A stretch of 48,621 bases of DNA from positions 1 to 48,621 of the forward strand of contig JAFTTY010000039.1 of NCBI GenBank assembly GCA_017466525.1, in the 5' to 3' direction. Positions 7,554 through 16,176 of this stretch are shown in pieces. The translations under genes were made by a program, and so were the position numbers. The stretch is from Alphaproteobacteria bacterium (GTDB lineage Bacteria > Pseudomonadota > Alphaproteobacteria > Rs-D84). The notes below the pieces were generated by a model. The model did not search any database. It was not told where the DNA came from and saw only the letters and a program-made list of their open reading frames with translations. The first letter of the stretch is position 1. The number at the start of each line of letters is the position of its first letter.

Positions 7554-7910
7554 TTATCTTACAATCGTATGCTTGAACCATTGTTCTTGGAATGCGGTTT
7601 TTTGTTCAATATATTCGTTTGTTGGATTTTGTCCGTCTGGTACAACAATCAATTTATCATCGTTGTCATTTGTGCGATGAATAATCGCAACGCATTTTCC
7701 GGTAAAGTTTGCCAACGGCGTATCAATACCCAATACGTATGCATCTAATTCTTCGCCATCGCCCGATATGGTGTTTGGGATAAAACCATAGTTCACCTCG
7801 TATGTAAAACCATGCTTTGGATGTTTGCTGCCCAGGGGTCTGTCCATTTGTACACGCACTAATTTGCCCAAGAAATCACGTGCATTTACGATGTTGGAAT
7901 TTGTGGACAT
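7554..7910 (-). CDS. Short inorganic pyrophosphatase-like protein
   Basis: 118 residues resembling a shortened family I inorganic diphosphatase: VRVQMDRPLGSKHP, the strand YEVNYGFIPNT, and the metal-binding GDGEELDAYVLG segment with several Asp and Glu. Standard enzymes have about 170 residues, so the C-terminal part is reduced. It may act on PPi released by the neighbouring Nudix enzymes, or on a nucleotide. The start has AAGGA upstream and the gene leads the minus-strand operon. Confidence 0.75.
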   Translation of the reverse strand: MSTNSNIVNARDFLGKLVRVQMDRPLGSKHPKHGFTYEVNYGFIPNTISGDGEELDAYVLGIDTPLANFTGKCVAIIHRTNDNDDKLIVVPDGQNPTNEYIEQKTAFQEQWFKHTIVR

Positions 7911-7941
7911 TTCAAATCCTTATGGCCGGGGTTATAGAATC

Positions 7942-7970
7942 AGTATAGATTACAATATTTATGTTGTCAA
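7942..7970 (-). promoter_or_regulatory. Promoter of the pyrophosphatase-Nudix-S51 operon
   Basis: On the minus strand: TTGACA, a 17-bp spacer and TATACT. This is a strong sigma-70-type promoter, about 31 bases upstream of the ATG at 7910. Confidence 0.65.
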
Positions 7971-8010
7971 AGTTTATGTATGCTGATTTTTTCACAGCAT
8001 ACAATCCTTT

Positions 8011-8038
8011 TTGACATCTGTTGAATTCGGTTTATACT
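8011..8038 (+). promoter_or_regulatory. Promoter of the Y-family polymerase fragment
   Basis: TTGACA, a 16-bp spacer and TATACT. The ATG lies 10 bases after the -10 box. No clear alphaproteobacterial LexA box (GTTC-N7-GTTC) is seen. Confidence 0.5.
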
Positions 8039-8048
8039 GAATCACGGA

Positions 8049-8261
8049 ATGGCGGAAAGGTTTTATCTTTGCATTGATTTAAAGAGTTTCTTTGCCTCGG
8101 TCGAAGCGGTTGACCGTGGGCTGGACCCATTTACAACAAACCTGGTGGTGGCGGACCCGTCACGGGGGCGTGGTTCGGTCTGTCTGGCGATAACGCCGGC
8201 GATGAAAGCCCTGGGGATTCGCAACCGATGCCGGGTCTTTGAAATCCCAGATGGGGAATGA
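8049..8261 (+). pseudogene. Truncated Y-family DNA polymerase (UmuC-like), N-terminus
   Basis: The 70 codons read MAERFYLCIDLKSFFASVE with the metal-binding Asp and the steric-gate region. They go on to NLVVADPSRGRGSVCL and ITPAMKALGI, the beginning of UmuC/ImpB-type translesion polymerases (normally over 400 residues). The frame stops at 8259-8261 and nothing of the palm, finger or little-finger domains follows, because the helicase gene ends 14 bases later. Only the 5' end with its promoter survives. Confidence 0.85.
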
Positions 8262-8274
8262 AAAAAAGTGATAT

Positions 8275-10791
8275 TTATTCGGATATCAATTTTGATAAGG
8301 CCTGAATAAGTTTTGCTTTTTCTTGGCTGCCATCGGTTCTAAAGCGAATAAGCGGGATGTTATAGGTGGCAAAAATACTGTCTTTCATTCTGTCCCGTTC
8401 ATATTGTTTGGTGTTTTCGTGGTGGTATTTGGTGCCGTCAACCTCTATCCCTAATACAGGCTTTTTAGTAACGCGATCAAATATCAGAAAATCGCAATGT
8501 GTCATGATATTGTTTGCATAAATGTATTCTTCGTTGGTTAGTTTTGATAAATCGTTGAAAATTGATTTTAATGGCACGTGCAACGCAACATCAAAGATAT
8601 TAAATTGTTCTGTTTTTAATACTTCTGTAATTAAATCGTACATAGCGTTTTCGCTGTCAAATTCTGAAACACTGGACTTTATCATTTGTCTGCGTTTTTC
8701 CGCATAGCACTTGTATAAACAATCAAACACTGAACTTATATCACTTTGTACGACGGTCAGGTTATTATAGTTAATATAGTCAATCAGGGCGCCAATATTT
8801 GTGTCTTTTTCTTCTTCGTTGCCATTGGTTACAACGATTAGTTGGTCTATGGCACGTGATATGGCCACGTTTAGTCGATTGGGCTGATCCGCAAATTCTG
8901 AAATTTGATTGTCAACCATAGATAGAATAATTATATTTTTCTCACGTCCTTGGAATTTATCAACCGTATCGGCCTGAACCTTTGTATCCTTGAATATGTT
9001 TTGCAGGGCGGTAACCTGATTCCTGTATGGTGTCACAATGCCCAGACTGTCATCGTTTACATTTAGTTTTTGTTGCGGAATAATCTCGTCAACAATAACG
9101 TCAATTTGTCTGTGGTTGGTATGGTTTCGGGCGTGATTGCCGATTTTAGTTTTATATACAACCAAGGGCGTACGGTCGGTATTTGGCCTGGACAGGGAAA
9201 TAAGCTGACCACCATAGAAACGTTGGTTGCAAAATTCAATAATCTTTGGGTGACATCTATAGTGTTCCCGTAACATAACAGATGGTATGTCTTTGAACAG
9301 TTTTGTAACGGTCGACAGCAAGCTGTGATTTTTATACCTGTAAACCTCTGGGATTTCAAATTTATCAAAAATCGCATCGGTTGTTTTTGCGTTTTCTGTG
9401 TCCACAACGTTGGGCAGTTGTTTTAAGTCACCGACAATTACTGCGTTCTGTGCACATCCCAATGCCAGCGCACCAGTAACTAAATCAACCTGGGATGCCT
9501 CGTCAATTATCACATAGTCAAAAATCCCATCAAATAGGCAATTTGAAAGGGAATATGTCGTACTAAGAATTACAGGGTATGATTTCAGAAAATCTTTATC
9601 AGCCGGATTTGTGGCCCGTTCCAGCTTTTTATATTTTTTTGCCAGATTATCTTTGACCAACTGCATAGACCAATCGGTATATTGTTTGATTTTTTCTGAA
9701 AAATTAAATTTTGCAAGTTTCTTTTCTGATTGCTCGATGTCCTGGGACAGGGTTGCTATGCGCTTTGTATACCAAGCCTGTTGACAGGTTTTTATCACCG
9801 TTTCAACATCACTGTGAAAGAATTGTTTATCCTTTATCTTGTATCTATAACGAAATATTATACGTTCAATCAGGTTTGGGCGGCGATTGCGCTGGGCAAA
9901 AATCTCGTATGCCAGCCAAAGCCGCATCGCCTTGTCATCACTCAGGTGACTGATATGGGATTCGTTTATATCTGGATTTTGTGCATGAAAGTGCTGGTAT
10001 TCGGTGTTCAGCGCATCAAATTCTTGTTTGTTTTTCGCCGTTCTGTTTTGTTCTGCCAGCATGGTCAGCAGTTTTTCATGCAGTATTTTGATTTTCTTTA
10101 TGGTGGTTTTTGCCCATTTGTTGCTTCTGTGCCAATCAGACATATCTGGTAATTTATGATCTGTCTGGTTAAATGCGGCAATGTTTGAACTGCTGCCCAG
10201 AAAAGCCGCCATAAATCCCAAATCGTATTTTTGCAATTTTTCCAGCACATTGGCGGTCGCAGAATTGTTTGCAGAAACCACGGCAACCGTTTTCCCCGCC
10301 ATTACAATATTTGCTATGATATTCAGTATAGTTTGCGTTTTTCCGGTCCCCGGCGGCCCCTCAATAATAGACAGCTGGTTGGTCAATGCATTATCAACGG
10401 CCTGTTGTTGGCTAATATTAAATCCAAAGGGGTACAACGGCGTACCTGATATCTTGCTGTTATTGTCCCTGTATTCGCCAGATAAAAAGTCATATAATAC
10501 GGTTTCTTTGGATTTTTCTTTAATACGATTAAGGTTTTTAAGCAAAATATTCTGACCATAATCGTTGTTCAAACCTACGGAATCCGCAATCGAACGCAAG
10601 TATGCAAATACTTTTTTTGCTCTTTGCTCATCCTGTTTTATTGGTTCTAATCTAATACTATTTCTGCTGTAAGAGTATGACCGACCGTTTTTAAACATGA
10701 CATTTATTTTATTGCCATCGGGTTCTATCTGCAGAATATCTTTGGTCAGATCTTCGCCTTTAATAAAAATCTTATGTGTTTCTGTATCCAT
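8275..10791 (-). CDS. SF1 (Upf1-like) helicase with C-terminal nuclease-like domain
   Basis: 838 residues. A non-helicase N-terminal part precedes Walker A GPPGTGKT near residue 145. Walker B DYVIIDEASQ follows near 430, motif III GDLKQLPNV near 455, then HYRCHP, TVDKFQGREKN and the motif VI stretch NRLNVAISRA. The last ~120 residues, with FDRVTKKPVLGIEVDG, YHHENT and RDRMKD, look like a DUF2726/PD-(D/E)XK-type nuclease fold. Helicases of this build occur in variable genome regions and some act in phage defence; that role is inference here. No ribosome binding site is seen, while TTGATA-18-TATATT lies just upstream. It abuts gene fragments on both sides. Confidence 0.8.
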   Translation of the reverse strand: MDTETHKIFIKGEDLTKDILQIEPDGNKINVMFKNGRSYSYSRNSIRLEPIKQDEQRAKKVFAYLRSIADSVGLNNDYGQNILLKNLNRIKEKSKETVLYDFLSGEYRDNNSKISGTPLYPFGFNISQQQAVDNALTNQLSIIEGPPGTGKTQTILNIIANIVMAGKTVAVVSANNSATANVLEKLQKYDLGFMAAFLGSSSNIAAFNQTDHKLPDMSDWHRSNKWAKTTIKKIKILHEKLLTMLAEQNRTAKNKQEFDALNTEYQHFHAQNPDINESHISHLSDDKAMRLWLAYEIFAQRNRRPNLIERIIFRYRYKIKDKQFFHSDVETVIKTCQQAWYTKRIATLSQDIEQSEKKLAKFNFSEKIKQYTDWSMQLVKDNLAKKYKKLERATNPADKDFLKSYPVILSTTYSLSNCLFDGIFDYVIIDEASQVDLVTGALALGCAQNAVIVGDLKQLPNVVDTENAKTTDAIFDKFEIPEVYRYKNHSLLSTVTKLFKDIPSVMLREHYRCHPKIIEFCNQRFYGGQLISLSRPNTDRTPLVVYKTKIGNHARNHTNHRQIDVIVDEIIPQQKLNVNDDSLGIVTPYRNQVTALQNIFKDTKVQADTVDKFQGREKNIIILSMVDNQISEFADQPNRLNVAISRAIDQLIVVTNGNEEEKDTNIGALIDYINYNNLTVVQSDISSVFDCLYKCYAEKRRQMIKSSVSEFDSENAMYDLITEVLKTEQFNIFDVALHVPLKSIFNDLSKLTNEEYIYANNIMTHCDFLIFDRVTKKPVLGIEVDGTKYHHENTKQYERDRMKDSIFATYNIPLIRFRTDGSQEKAKLIQALSKLISE

Positions 10792-10839
10792 GTTATATAG
10801 GAAAATATATCAAAACATACATGGGATTATCAATATATT

Positions 10840-10965
10840 TTAGGGGTGTTGATTCTCCAACCCCATTACAATCTCCAACAAATCGTCGGGGATATAGCTT
10901 TTGGCCTGGTCGATTAGTTCGGGTGGAATGCCGTAGTAGGCTTCGGCGACAGAGTCTGTGATTGC
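10840..10965 (-). pseudogene. C-terminal fragment of an ADP-ribosylglycohydrolase
   Basis: The minus-strand reading AITDSVAEAYYGIPPELI, then QAKSYIPDDLLEIV and a stop after QHP, matches the end of DraG/ARH-type ADP-ribosylglycohydrolases, whose last helices carry AEAYYGIP. A run of eight G at 10966-10973 marks the upstream limit of similarity. The catalytic Asp residues and the rest of the gene are missing. The lactate dehydrogenase gene ends just upstream of it. Confidence 0.6.
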
Positions 10966-10987
10966 GGGGGGGGCAGAGCACCGACAG

Positions 10988-11944
10988 TTAGTTTGCCATG
11001 CTGTTTGATGTTTTCCCAATTGTATCATAGTTTTTGCGAATGATTTTTGCGCTACGTCGCAGGGCCGCGGATTCTGGCGCGTCCATTTTTGGCGTCAGTG
11101 TTGCCAGTACGCCCGCATTTCCAACAATGCGCGGCATTGATAATGCTGTGTCTTTTACAATAACGCCATCGACGGTGCTGACGGTTAGTATGCGTTGTTC
11201 GTCGTTTATAATGCAACGTACCAAGTCTGCAACCGCCCCAGCAATTCCATCCCACGTTGCGCCACGTCCCTTGATAATTTCATACGCAGAATTATGTACG
11301 CGATGTTCGATTGTTTTGCGTGTTGTTGTGGGCAGGTTGTTTTTTGTTTGGCGACAGAATGTCCCCAGGTCAACCCCACCAATACATGCTGATGACCAGT
11401 TGATCATACTGCTGTCGCCGTGTTCGCCCAATACATATGCATTGATTGATTGTGTTGATACAGACAACTGACGCGACAAAATTGTGCGTAAGCGCGCAGA
11501 ATCCAGCATCGTCCCAGTGCCGATAACGCGTGCCGGTGGCAGTTTAGATATTTTTTGCGCAACCATAACCATAACGTCCAATGGGTTTGTGACAATAATC
11601 AGTTTTACTTTTTTGCTGTCCACATTTGCCATAATGCGTGGAACGATGTCACAGATAACATTATTGTTTGCGATCAACAGGTCTGTTCGTGTCTGACCTG
11701 GTTTTTGATTGGCGCCTGCGGCGATAATAACGATTTCACTGCCGCGAATACCGCGATAATTGTTGACGGCTGTTATTTTAACGTCATGTGAAAATGCGGT
11801 CGCATGACCCAAATCTTCTGCGGTTGCGCGGGCGCGAATGCTGTCACGATCAAACAGTGCAATTTCATGCACTAACCCAGTGTTTTTCACGGCTGTTGCG
11901 ACTGCAGAACCAACAGAACCCAAACCAATAATTGCGACTTTCAT
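10988..11944 (-). CDS. ldh: L-lactate dehydrogenase
   Basis: 318 residues of the NAD-dependent lactate/malate dehydrogenase family. The Rossmann motif GLGSVGSA is at residues 7-14. The substrate loop AGANQKPGQTR has Gln at the position that selects lactate (malate enzymes have Arg). NPLDVMV and GEHGDSS with the catalytic His follow. It reduces pyruvate to lactate and regenerates NAD in fermentation. A GAGAGGATATC ribosome-binding region precedes the start. It stands alone between a gene fragment and the XRE gene. Length is normal for the family. Confidence 0.9.
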   Translation of the reverse strand: MKVAIIGLGSVGSAVATAVKNTGLVHEIALFDRDSIRARATAEDLGHATAFSHDVKITAVNNYRGIRGSEIVIIAAGANQKPGQTRTDLLIANNNVICDIVPRIMANVDSKKVKLIIVTNPLDVMVMVAQKISKLPPARVIGTGTMLDSARLRTILSRQLSVSTQSINAYVLGEHGDSSMINWSSACIGGVDLGTFCRQTKNNLPTTTRKTIEHRVHNSAYEIIKGRGATWDGIAGAVADLVRCIINDEQRILTVSTVDGVIVKDTALSMPRIVGNAGVLATLTPKMDAPESAALRRSAKIIRKNYDTIGKTSNSMAN

Positions 11945-12063
11945 GATATCCTCTCTCCCTAAATTAATTTCTTATGAAGATTATATCATAAAAAAACAAA
12001 AACGTACATTTTATTTGTTAAGAACATTAACCAAATAAAAAACACGTATCTTGAAAAAGCAAG

Positions 12064-12372
12064 TCACAAATTGGTGTCCGAATCAATTTTTGATTTGCGT
12101 GTTCTTTTATATTTTTTCTTTGGTGGGTATGTTGCAGGATAATCATCAATCAGCATAATCTTTGCGAATTCCAGCGGCGAAACATTTGTTGCTTCTAATA
12201 TTTTTGAAATTGTCTGACACGATGGCCATCGTGGCGTTCCGTCTGATGAGTATTGTTTGCTTTTATTAAACGTTGTTGCATCCAGGCCACTTATTTTTGC
12301 CAAACCAGAAAATGACAGGCCGTGGATCCGTGCTAATTTTTCAATCGCCTTCCACAGCATTTTATGTTCCAC
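12064..12372 (-). CDS. Single-domain XRE-type regulator
   Basis: 102 residues. LWKAIEKLARIHGLSFSGLA, GLDATTFNKSKQY and GTPRWPSCQTISKIL match the N-terminal DNA-binding domain of alphaproteobacterial LexA-like/S24 repressors. The C-terminal peptidase/dimerisation domain is absent and is replaced by a basic tail (PPKKKYKRTRKSK). The start is a GTG at 12372 with AAGGGGG 7 bases upstream. Its target is unknown; an 11-bp palindrome lies about 40 bp upstream. Confidence 0.8.
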   Translation of the reverse strand: MEHKMLWKAIEKLARIHGLSFSGLAKISGLDATTFNKSKQYSSDGTPRWPSCQTISKILEATNVSPLEFAKIMLIDDYPATYPPKKKYKRTRKSKIDSDTNL

Positions 12373-12411
12373 AATTCGCCCCCTTTCGTATTTTATAAGA
12401 ATTTAATCAAG

Positions 12412-12422
12412 TTCAAGTTGAA
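12412..12422. promoter_or_regulatory. Palindrome upstream of XRE gene
   Basis: TTCAAGTTGAA, a perfect 5-1-5 inverted repeat in the AT-rich gap between the XRE gene and the lipoprotein gene. It may be an operator for the XRE protein. This is inference from position only. Confidence 0.3.
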
Positions 12423-12526
12423 TTATTTCTTATTTTCTATAATAAATCAAGCAAAAAAGGGAGTGGAAATAAAAAATCAATTATAAATTGTGTTCTTTTT
12501 TGCTTTTTTATATGTCGCTTATGTGA

Positions 12527-12532
12527 TATAAT
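12527..12532 (+). promoter_or_regulatory. -10 box of lipoprotein gene (leaderless)
   Basis: TATAAT 7 bases before the ATG at 12540, with no ribosome binding site. Transcription would start at or next to the A of the start codon. The -35 box is not clear. Confidence 0.5.
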
Positions 12533-12539
12533 ACTTAAC

Positions 12540-12848
12540 ATGACAAAGAAAATTTTACCGTTTATGGTTTTTGTGTTGGCGCTGGCGGGTTGTCAGACCA
12601 CATATGATGAAGTTATCGTTGAACCAGATGCCCAGATGGATTGTGTTGGTGCAAATTGTGAAATTATTCGCTATGATTCGCCAAACGGGAATGATTTGGT
12701 TCTGGAAACGGACAGACATATTATTCAGATTGTTGCAAACCCTGGGACAAAGTATTCGTATCATGTTTGGACCGGCGGCAAGGATACGTCGACCGATCCG
12801 GACTTGGTGGTTCGTGATGGTAACGCAATGGTCTTGGTAGAAGAATAA
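12540..12848 (+). CDS. Small lipoprotein
   Basis: 102 residues with a lipoprotein signal peptide: a Lys-rich start, a hydrophobic stretch and the lipobox LALAGC at residues 13-18. The mature part is acidic, has a second Cys pair (DCVGANCEI) and shows no family I recognise. It is probably anchored in a membrane facing the periplasm. The start codon follows a -10 box by 7 bases and has no Shine-Dalgarno sequence. A strong terminator follows. Confidence 0.75.
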   Translation: MTKKILPFMVFVLALAGCQTTYDEVIVEPDAQMDCVGANCEIIRYDSPNGNDLVLETDRHIIQIVANPGTKYSYHVWTGGKDTSTDPDLVVRDGNAMVLVEE

Positions 12849-12849
12849 C

Positions 12850-12874
12850 AATGCCCCAAATTGGGGCTTTTTTA
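12850..12874 (+). terminator. Terminator after lipoprotein gene
   Basis: GCCCCAA/TTGGGGC hairpin followed by a T run. Confidence 0.85.
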
Positions 12875-12938
12875 TACTTGTTTTTTTGTGGTGGATTTCC
12901 TAACCTTTTGGCGATATATGAAAACAGAGGAAACAGAA

Positions 12939-15557
12939 ATGGATTTACATGGTTTGACATCGTCACAGGTTATTAAAAGTCGCGAAAAATATGGCTCTAA
13001 TAAAATGCCAGAGCCAACAAAAAAAACAGCCTGGCAGTTTTTTAAAGAGGTATTTGATGACAAGATAAACGTAATCTTGTTAGTTATGATGTTGTTATTC
13101 GCAGTGCTTAGCGCTTTTGGTTATGGCAGTATGTACGAAGCGATTGGTATCGGTACAGTATTATTGGTTGTCACCTGTGTCACAGTAATAACCAAATTAA
13201 AAAGTCAGAAAAGTACACTTGAATTACGTCGTCGTGCGTCGCAATTATTTGTTAATGTTTTGCGTGATGGTATTGTGACACGTCTGGATAGTTCAGACGT
13301 TGTTGTTGGCGATATTGTGCTTGTCCAGGCGGGCGAAACAATTTGTGCGGACGGTTTTTTAATTTCTGGTGCAATCAGTGTGAATAATTCAATTCTAAAC
13401 GGTGAAAGTGAAGAGTGCGAAAAAACGCCGATTAAAGATTTTGTTTATAACAGAAATAAAACGATTAGCTCTGATGATTATGTAAATCAAAATTATGTTT
13501 TTGCTGGCACAACGATTCTAAGTGGTGATGGCGTAATGCAGGTTGCGCGTGTTGGGCTTGATACAGAAAATGCAAAAATTTTGACCGCCCTGCACAGTAT
13601 TGATGAGGTTAAAACAACCTTGCAATTGCAGCTGGATGATTTAGCCGACAAAATTAGCAAGATTGGTTCAATCAGTGCATGTTTAATTTGTGTGATAATG
13701 TTTGCTGTTCATGTTTACACAAACGGTATCGGCACGCCGGGCGACATGTTATATGCGGCATTAAACATTGTGACTGTTGCATTGACTATTTTTGTTGCCG
13801 CCGTCCCCGAAGGTTTGCCATTTATTATTGGTATTATAACCGGTCAAAATGTTAAATACATGATAAAGCATAATATCCTGGCCAAGAATCCAAACAAGAT
13901 ACCAGAGGCAGGAAATATCCAATTACTATGCACCGATAAAACAGGAACATTAACGCATGGAAATTTGTGCCCAATTTCAAATTATCTGGGGAATGGTTTT
14001 GATATGGGTTTTGATGTTGTCGTTGGTGGTGTGGCCAAAGAAGCATTTATTAAAAACATTTTATTAAATGGTCGTGCAATGTACGACGATAATAATCAAA
14101 TTGTTGGTGGCAATGTTACAGAACGTGCATTGTTGTCTGTGTTGGGATTGTCACGCGATGAAATTTCTGCATATCATCATGATGTGAAAATAGGGCATAA
14201 AATTATATTTAACAGTACAAATAAGTATTCTGGAACATGTACAAAATATAAAAAATTAAGCCGTACATATTTTATGGGCGCGCCTGAGGTTTTATTGTCT
14301 CATACAAAAAATTATATTGATGAAAATGGCGCATTAAATAAAATTAATCGTAAAAAGATAGATGCGATTATTTCTGAAAATACAGCCCGTGCAATGCGTG
14401 TTGTTGCGCTTGCGTATTCTGAAACGTGTATCGATAGTGATACGATACCAGACGACTTGGTTTTAATATCATTGGTCACGATGCGTGATGAAATCAGACC
14501 AGGGGTCAGTGATGTTATTGCATCCATGCGCAAGTCCAATATTCAGGTTATGATGATAACCGGCGACACGGTAAGTACTGCGCGTGCGATTGCGTCCGAT
14601 TGTGGAATTATAACCGACGCATCAGATATCGCAATAACCGCGACCGAGTTCGATGAAATGTCTGATGCTGTTGCATTGCGCAAATTATCAAAAATAAAAG
14701 TAATCGCGCGCGCAACACCCGCAACAAAATTGCGTGTTGTAAAATTGGCACAATCCCGTGGGCTATGTATCGGCATGTGTGGTGACGGCACAAACGATGC
14801 ACCGGCATTAAAGCGTGCAGATGTCGGTTTTGCAATGGGTGACAGCACAGATGTCTGTAAAGAATCCAGCGATATAATCATAACCGATAATAATTTTATA
14901 TCGGTCGCGAATAGTATCTTGTTGGGACGTACGTTTATGCGCAACGTGGTAAACTTTTTGCGTTTTCAATTACCAATAAATTTCAGTTTGGTAATCATCA
15001 GTATGTTGTTCCCGATTTTGTTGGGTTTTGATGCGCTGACTGCGGTTCAAATATTGTTGGTAAATATTGTTATGGACAGCTTAAATTCGCTTGCCTTTGG
15101 TGGTGAACCGCCGCGTTCAGAATATATGCAGACACCTGCGATGGGCAAGAATGCACCATTGTTAACACGTGCGACAATGATAAACGTTGCATGGTCTACG
15201 ATAATATTTACTTCAATATTTGGTTTGACGTTGCTGCCGTTTGTGCGTGATATATTTGGTTCGCCGGATACGTATTTGTCTGGACGCTTTGCCTTATTAA
15301 TAGTCATGGCAATAATGAACGGATTCTTTGTGCGTACAGATGGCTATAATATCTTCTATGGGCTGCGTCGCAATCCGATGTTTATTGTTGTTGCATTTGG
15401 CGTTATAATAGGCTGTGTCGCGTGTGTCCAGTTTGGTGGTAACATCTTGCAACTTGTTCCATTAACATTGTCTCAGTGGGCAATTGTATTTGGTTTGTCT
15501 TTGTTAATCATCCCGTTAAATTATATACGAATATTTCTTTCGCATATTGGGAAATAG
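12939..15557 (+). CDS. P-type ATPase, calcium-pump-like (P2)
   Basis: 872 residues. An N-terminal cation-ATPase domain (LTSSQVIKSREKYGSN) precedes two membrane helices. The actuator domain follows, with NGESE in the place of TGES. The TM4 motif VPEGLP is present, as are the phosphorylation site CTDKTGTLTHG, the TGD motif MITGDTVSTARA and the hinge CGDGTNDAPALKRAD. The C-terminal membrane segment contains NIVMDSLNSLAFGGEPP. PEGLP and the MD-x-L-x-x-L-A segment point to PMCA/SERCA-like calcium export. The ATG at 12939 is chosen because AGAGG lies 8 bases before it; an ATG at 12918 is possible. Confidence 0.85.
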   Translation: MDLHGLTSSQVIKSREKYGSNKMPEPTKKTAWQFFKEVFDDKINVILLVMMLLFAVLSAFGYGSMYEAIGIGTVLLVVTCVTVITKLKSQKSTLELRRRASQLFVNVLRDGIVTRLDSSDVVVGDIVLVQAGETICADGFLISGAISVNNSILNGESEECEKTPIKDFVYNRNKTISSDDYVNQNYVFAGTTILSGDGVMQVARVGLDTENAKILTALHSIDEVKTTLQLQLDDLADKISKIGSISACLICVIMFAVHVYTNGIGTPGDMLYAALNIVTVALTIFVAAVPEGLPFIIGIITGQNVKYMIKHNILAKNPNKIPEAGNIQLLCTDKTGTLTHGNLCPISNYLGNGFDMGFDVVVGGVAKEAFIKNILLNGRAMYDDNNQIVGGNVTERALLSVLGLSRDEISAYHHDVKIGHKIIFNSTNKYSGTCTKYKKLSRTYFMGAPEVLLSHTKNYIDENGALNKINRKKIDAIISENTARAMRVVALAYSETCIDSDTIPDDLVLISLVTMRDEIRPGVSDVIASMRKSNIQVMMITGDTVSTARAIASDCGIITDASDIAITATEFDEMSDAVALRKLSKIKVIARATPATKLRVVKLAQSRGLCIGMCGDGTNDAPALKRADVGFAMGDSTDVCKESSDIIITDNNFISVANSILLGRTFMRNVVNFLRFQLPINFSLVIISMLFPILLGFDALTAVQILLVNIVMDSLNSLAFGGEPPRSEYMQTPAMGKNAPLLTRATMINVAWSTIIFTSIFGLTLLPFVRDIFGSPDTYLSGRFALLIVMAIMNGFFVRTDGYNIFYGLRRNPMFIVVAFGVIIGCVACVQFGGNILQLVPLTLSQWAIVFGLSLLIIPLNYIRIFLSHIGK

Positions 15558-15565
15558 ACTTTCTT

Positions 15566-16096
15566 TTAACCGCGCATATGTGCGCGGTTAAAAAATGATA
15601 AAATATCTTGCTGGCATGTATTGATTAATTGATCTGATTGTGCTTCTGGACACACAATATATTTTATACGGCTTGTGTGATGCGCAGTTGGGCCCAATAT
15701 GCCATATTTGTTTCCAATAATTAATAACGGGCATTTAACAGTGCGCCATTTACGTGGACGCATATGTTTGATGTGCGTCGCGATACAAACGCCCCCAGAA
15801 TATAAGTTTGAATTATGTGCTAATTCGCAAATTGTTTGTTGGTTATGACTGTCGCCCAATACGAACAATGGGATCTGATATATTTGTTTAATCATCGATA
15901 CAAATTCCAATCGATTTTGGTCTTTGTGACACGGTATGGCAATATATCGATTGTCATTTAAAAAAGAACAAATTTTATCGCATTGATTTGGGCTGCGTGG
16001 TTCGTCTTGTATTATCAGAACCGCGCCGATTGGATTTTTTATATGTCCCCATATATCAAGATCATAGTTTGTATTATTTGTCGCAACAAATGTCAT
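15566..16096 (-). CDS. Alpha/beta hydrolase-like protein
   Basis: 176 residues with the layout of a small serine hydrolase: IGAVLIIQDEPRSP after strand 3, then FVLGDSHNQQ in the nucleophile-elbow position, and a late strand LLIIGNKYG. The elbow keeps Ser but reads GDSHN instead of GxSxG, and a catalytic Asp/His pair is not obvious (candidate H near TAHHTS). It may be a diverged or inactive member. The ATG at 16096 has AAGGTG upstream; upstream in-frame codons overlap the YhiN gene and lack such a site. Its 3' end overlaps the ATPase terminator. Confidence 0.55.
   Translation of the reverse strand: MTFVATNNTNYDLDIWGHIKNPIGAVLIIQDEPRSPNQCDKICSFLNDNRYIAIPCHKDQNRLEFVSMIKQIYQIPLFVLGDSHNQQTICELAHNSNLYSGGVCIATHIKHMRPRKWRTVKCPLLIIGNKYGILGPTAHHTSRIKYIVCPEAQSDQLINTCQQDILSFFNRAHMRG
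15570..15594 (+). terminator. Terminator of the P-type ATPase gene
   Basis: AACCGCGCA/TGCGCGGTT hairpin followed by A-rich sequence. The stem also encodes the last residues of the convergent hydrolase gene. Confidence 0.6.
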
Positions 16097-16176
16097 TGCT
16101 TTCACCTTTTTATTCCTGTGTGTGGGAATAATGGTAAAAAACAAAAAAATAATATCACTAGGTATGTTTTCGCGGT

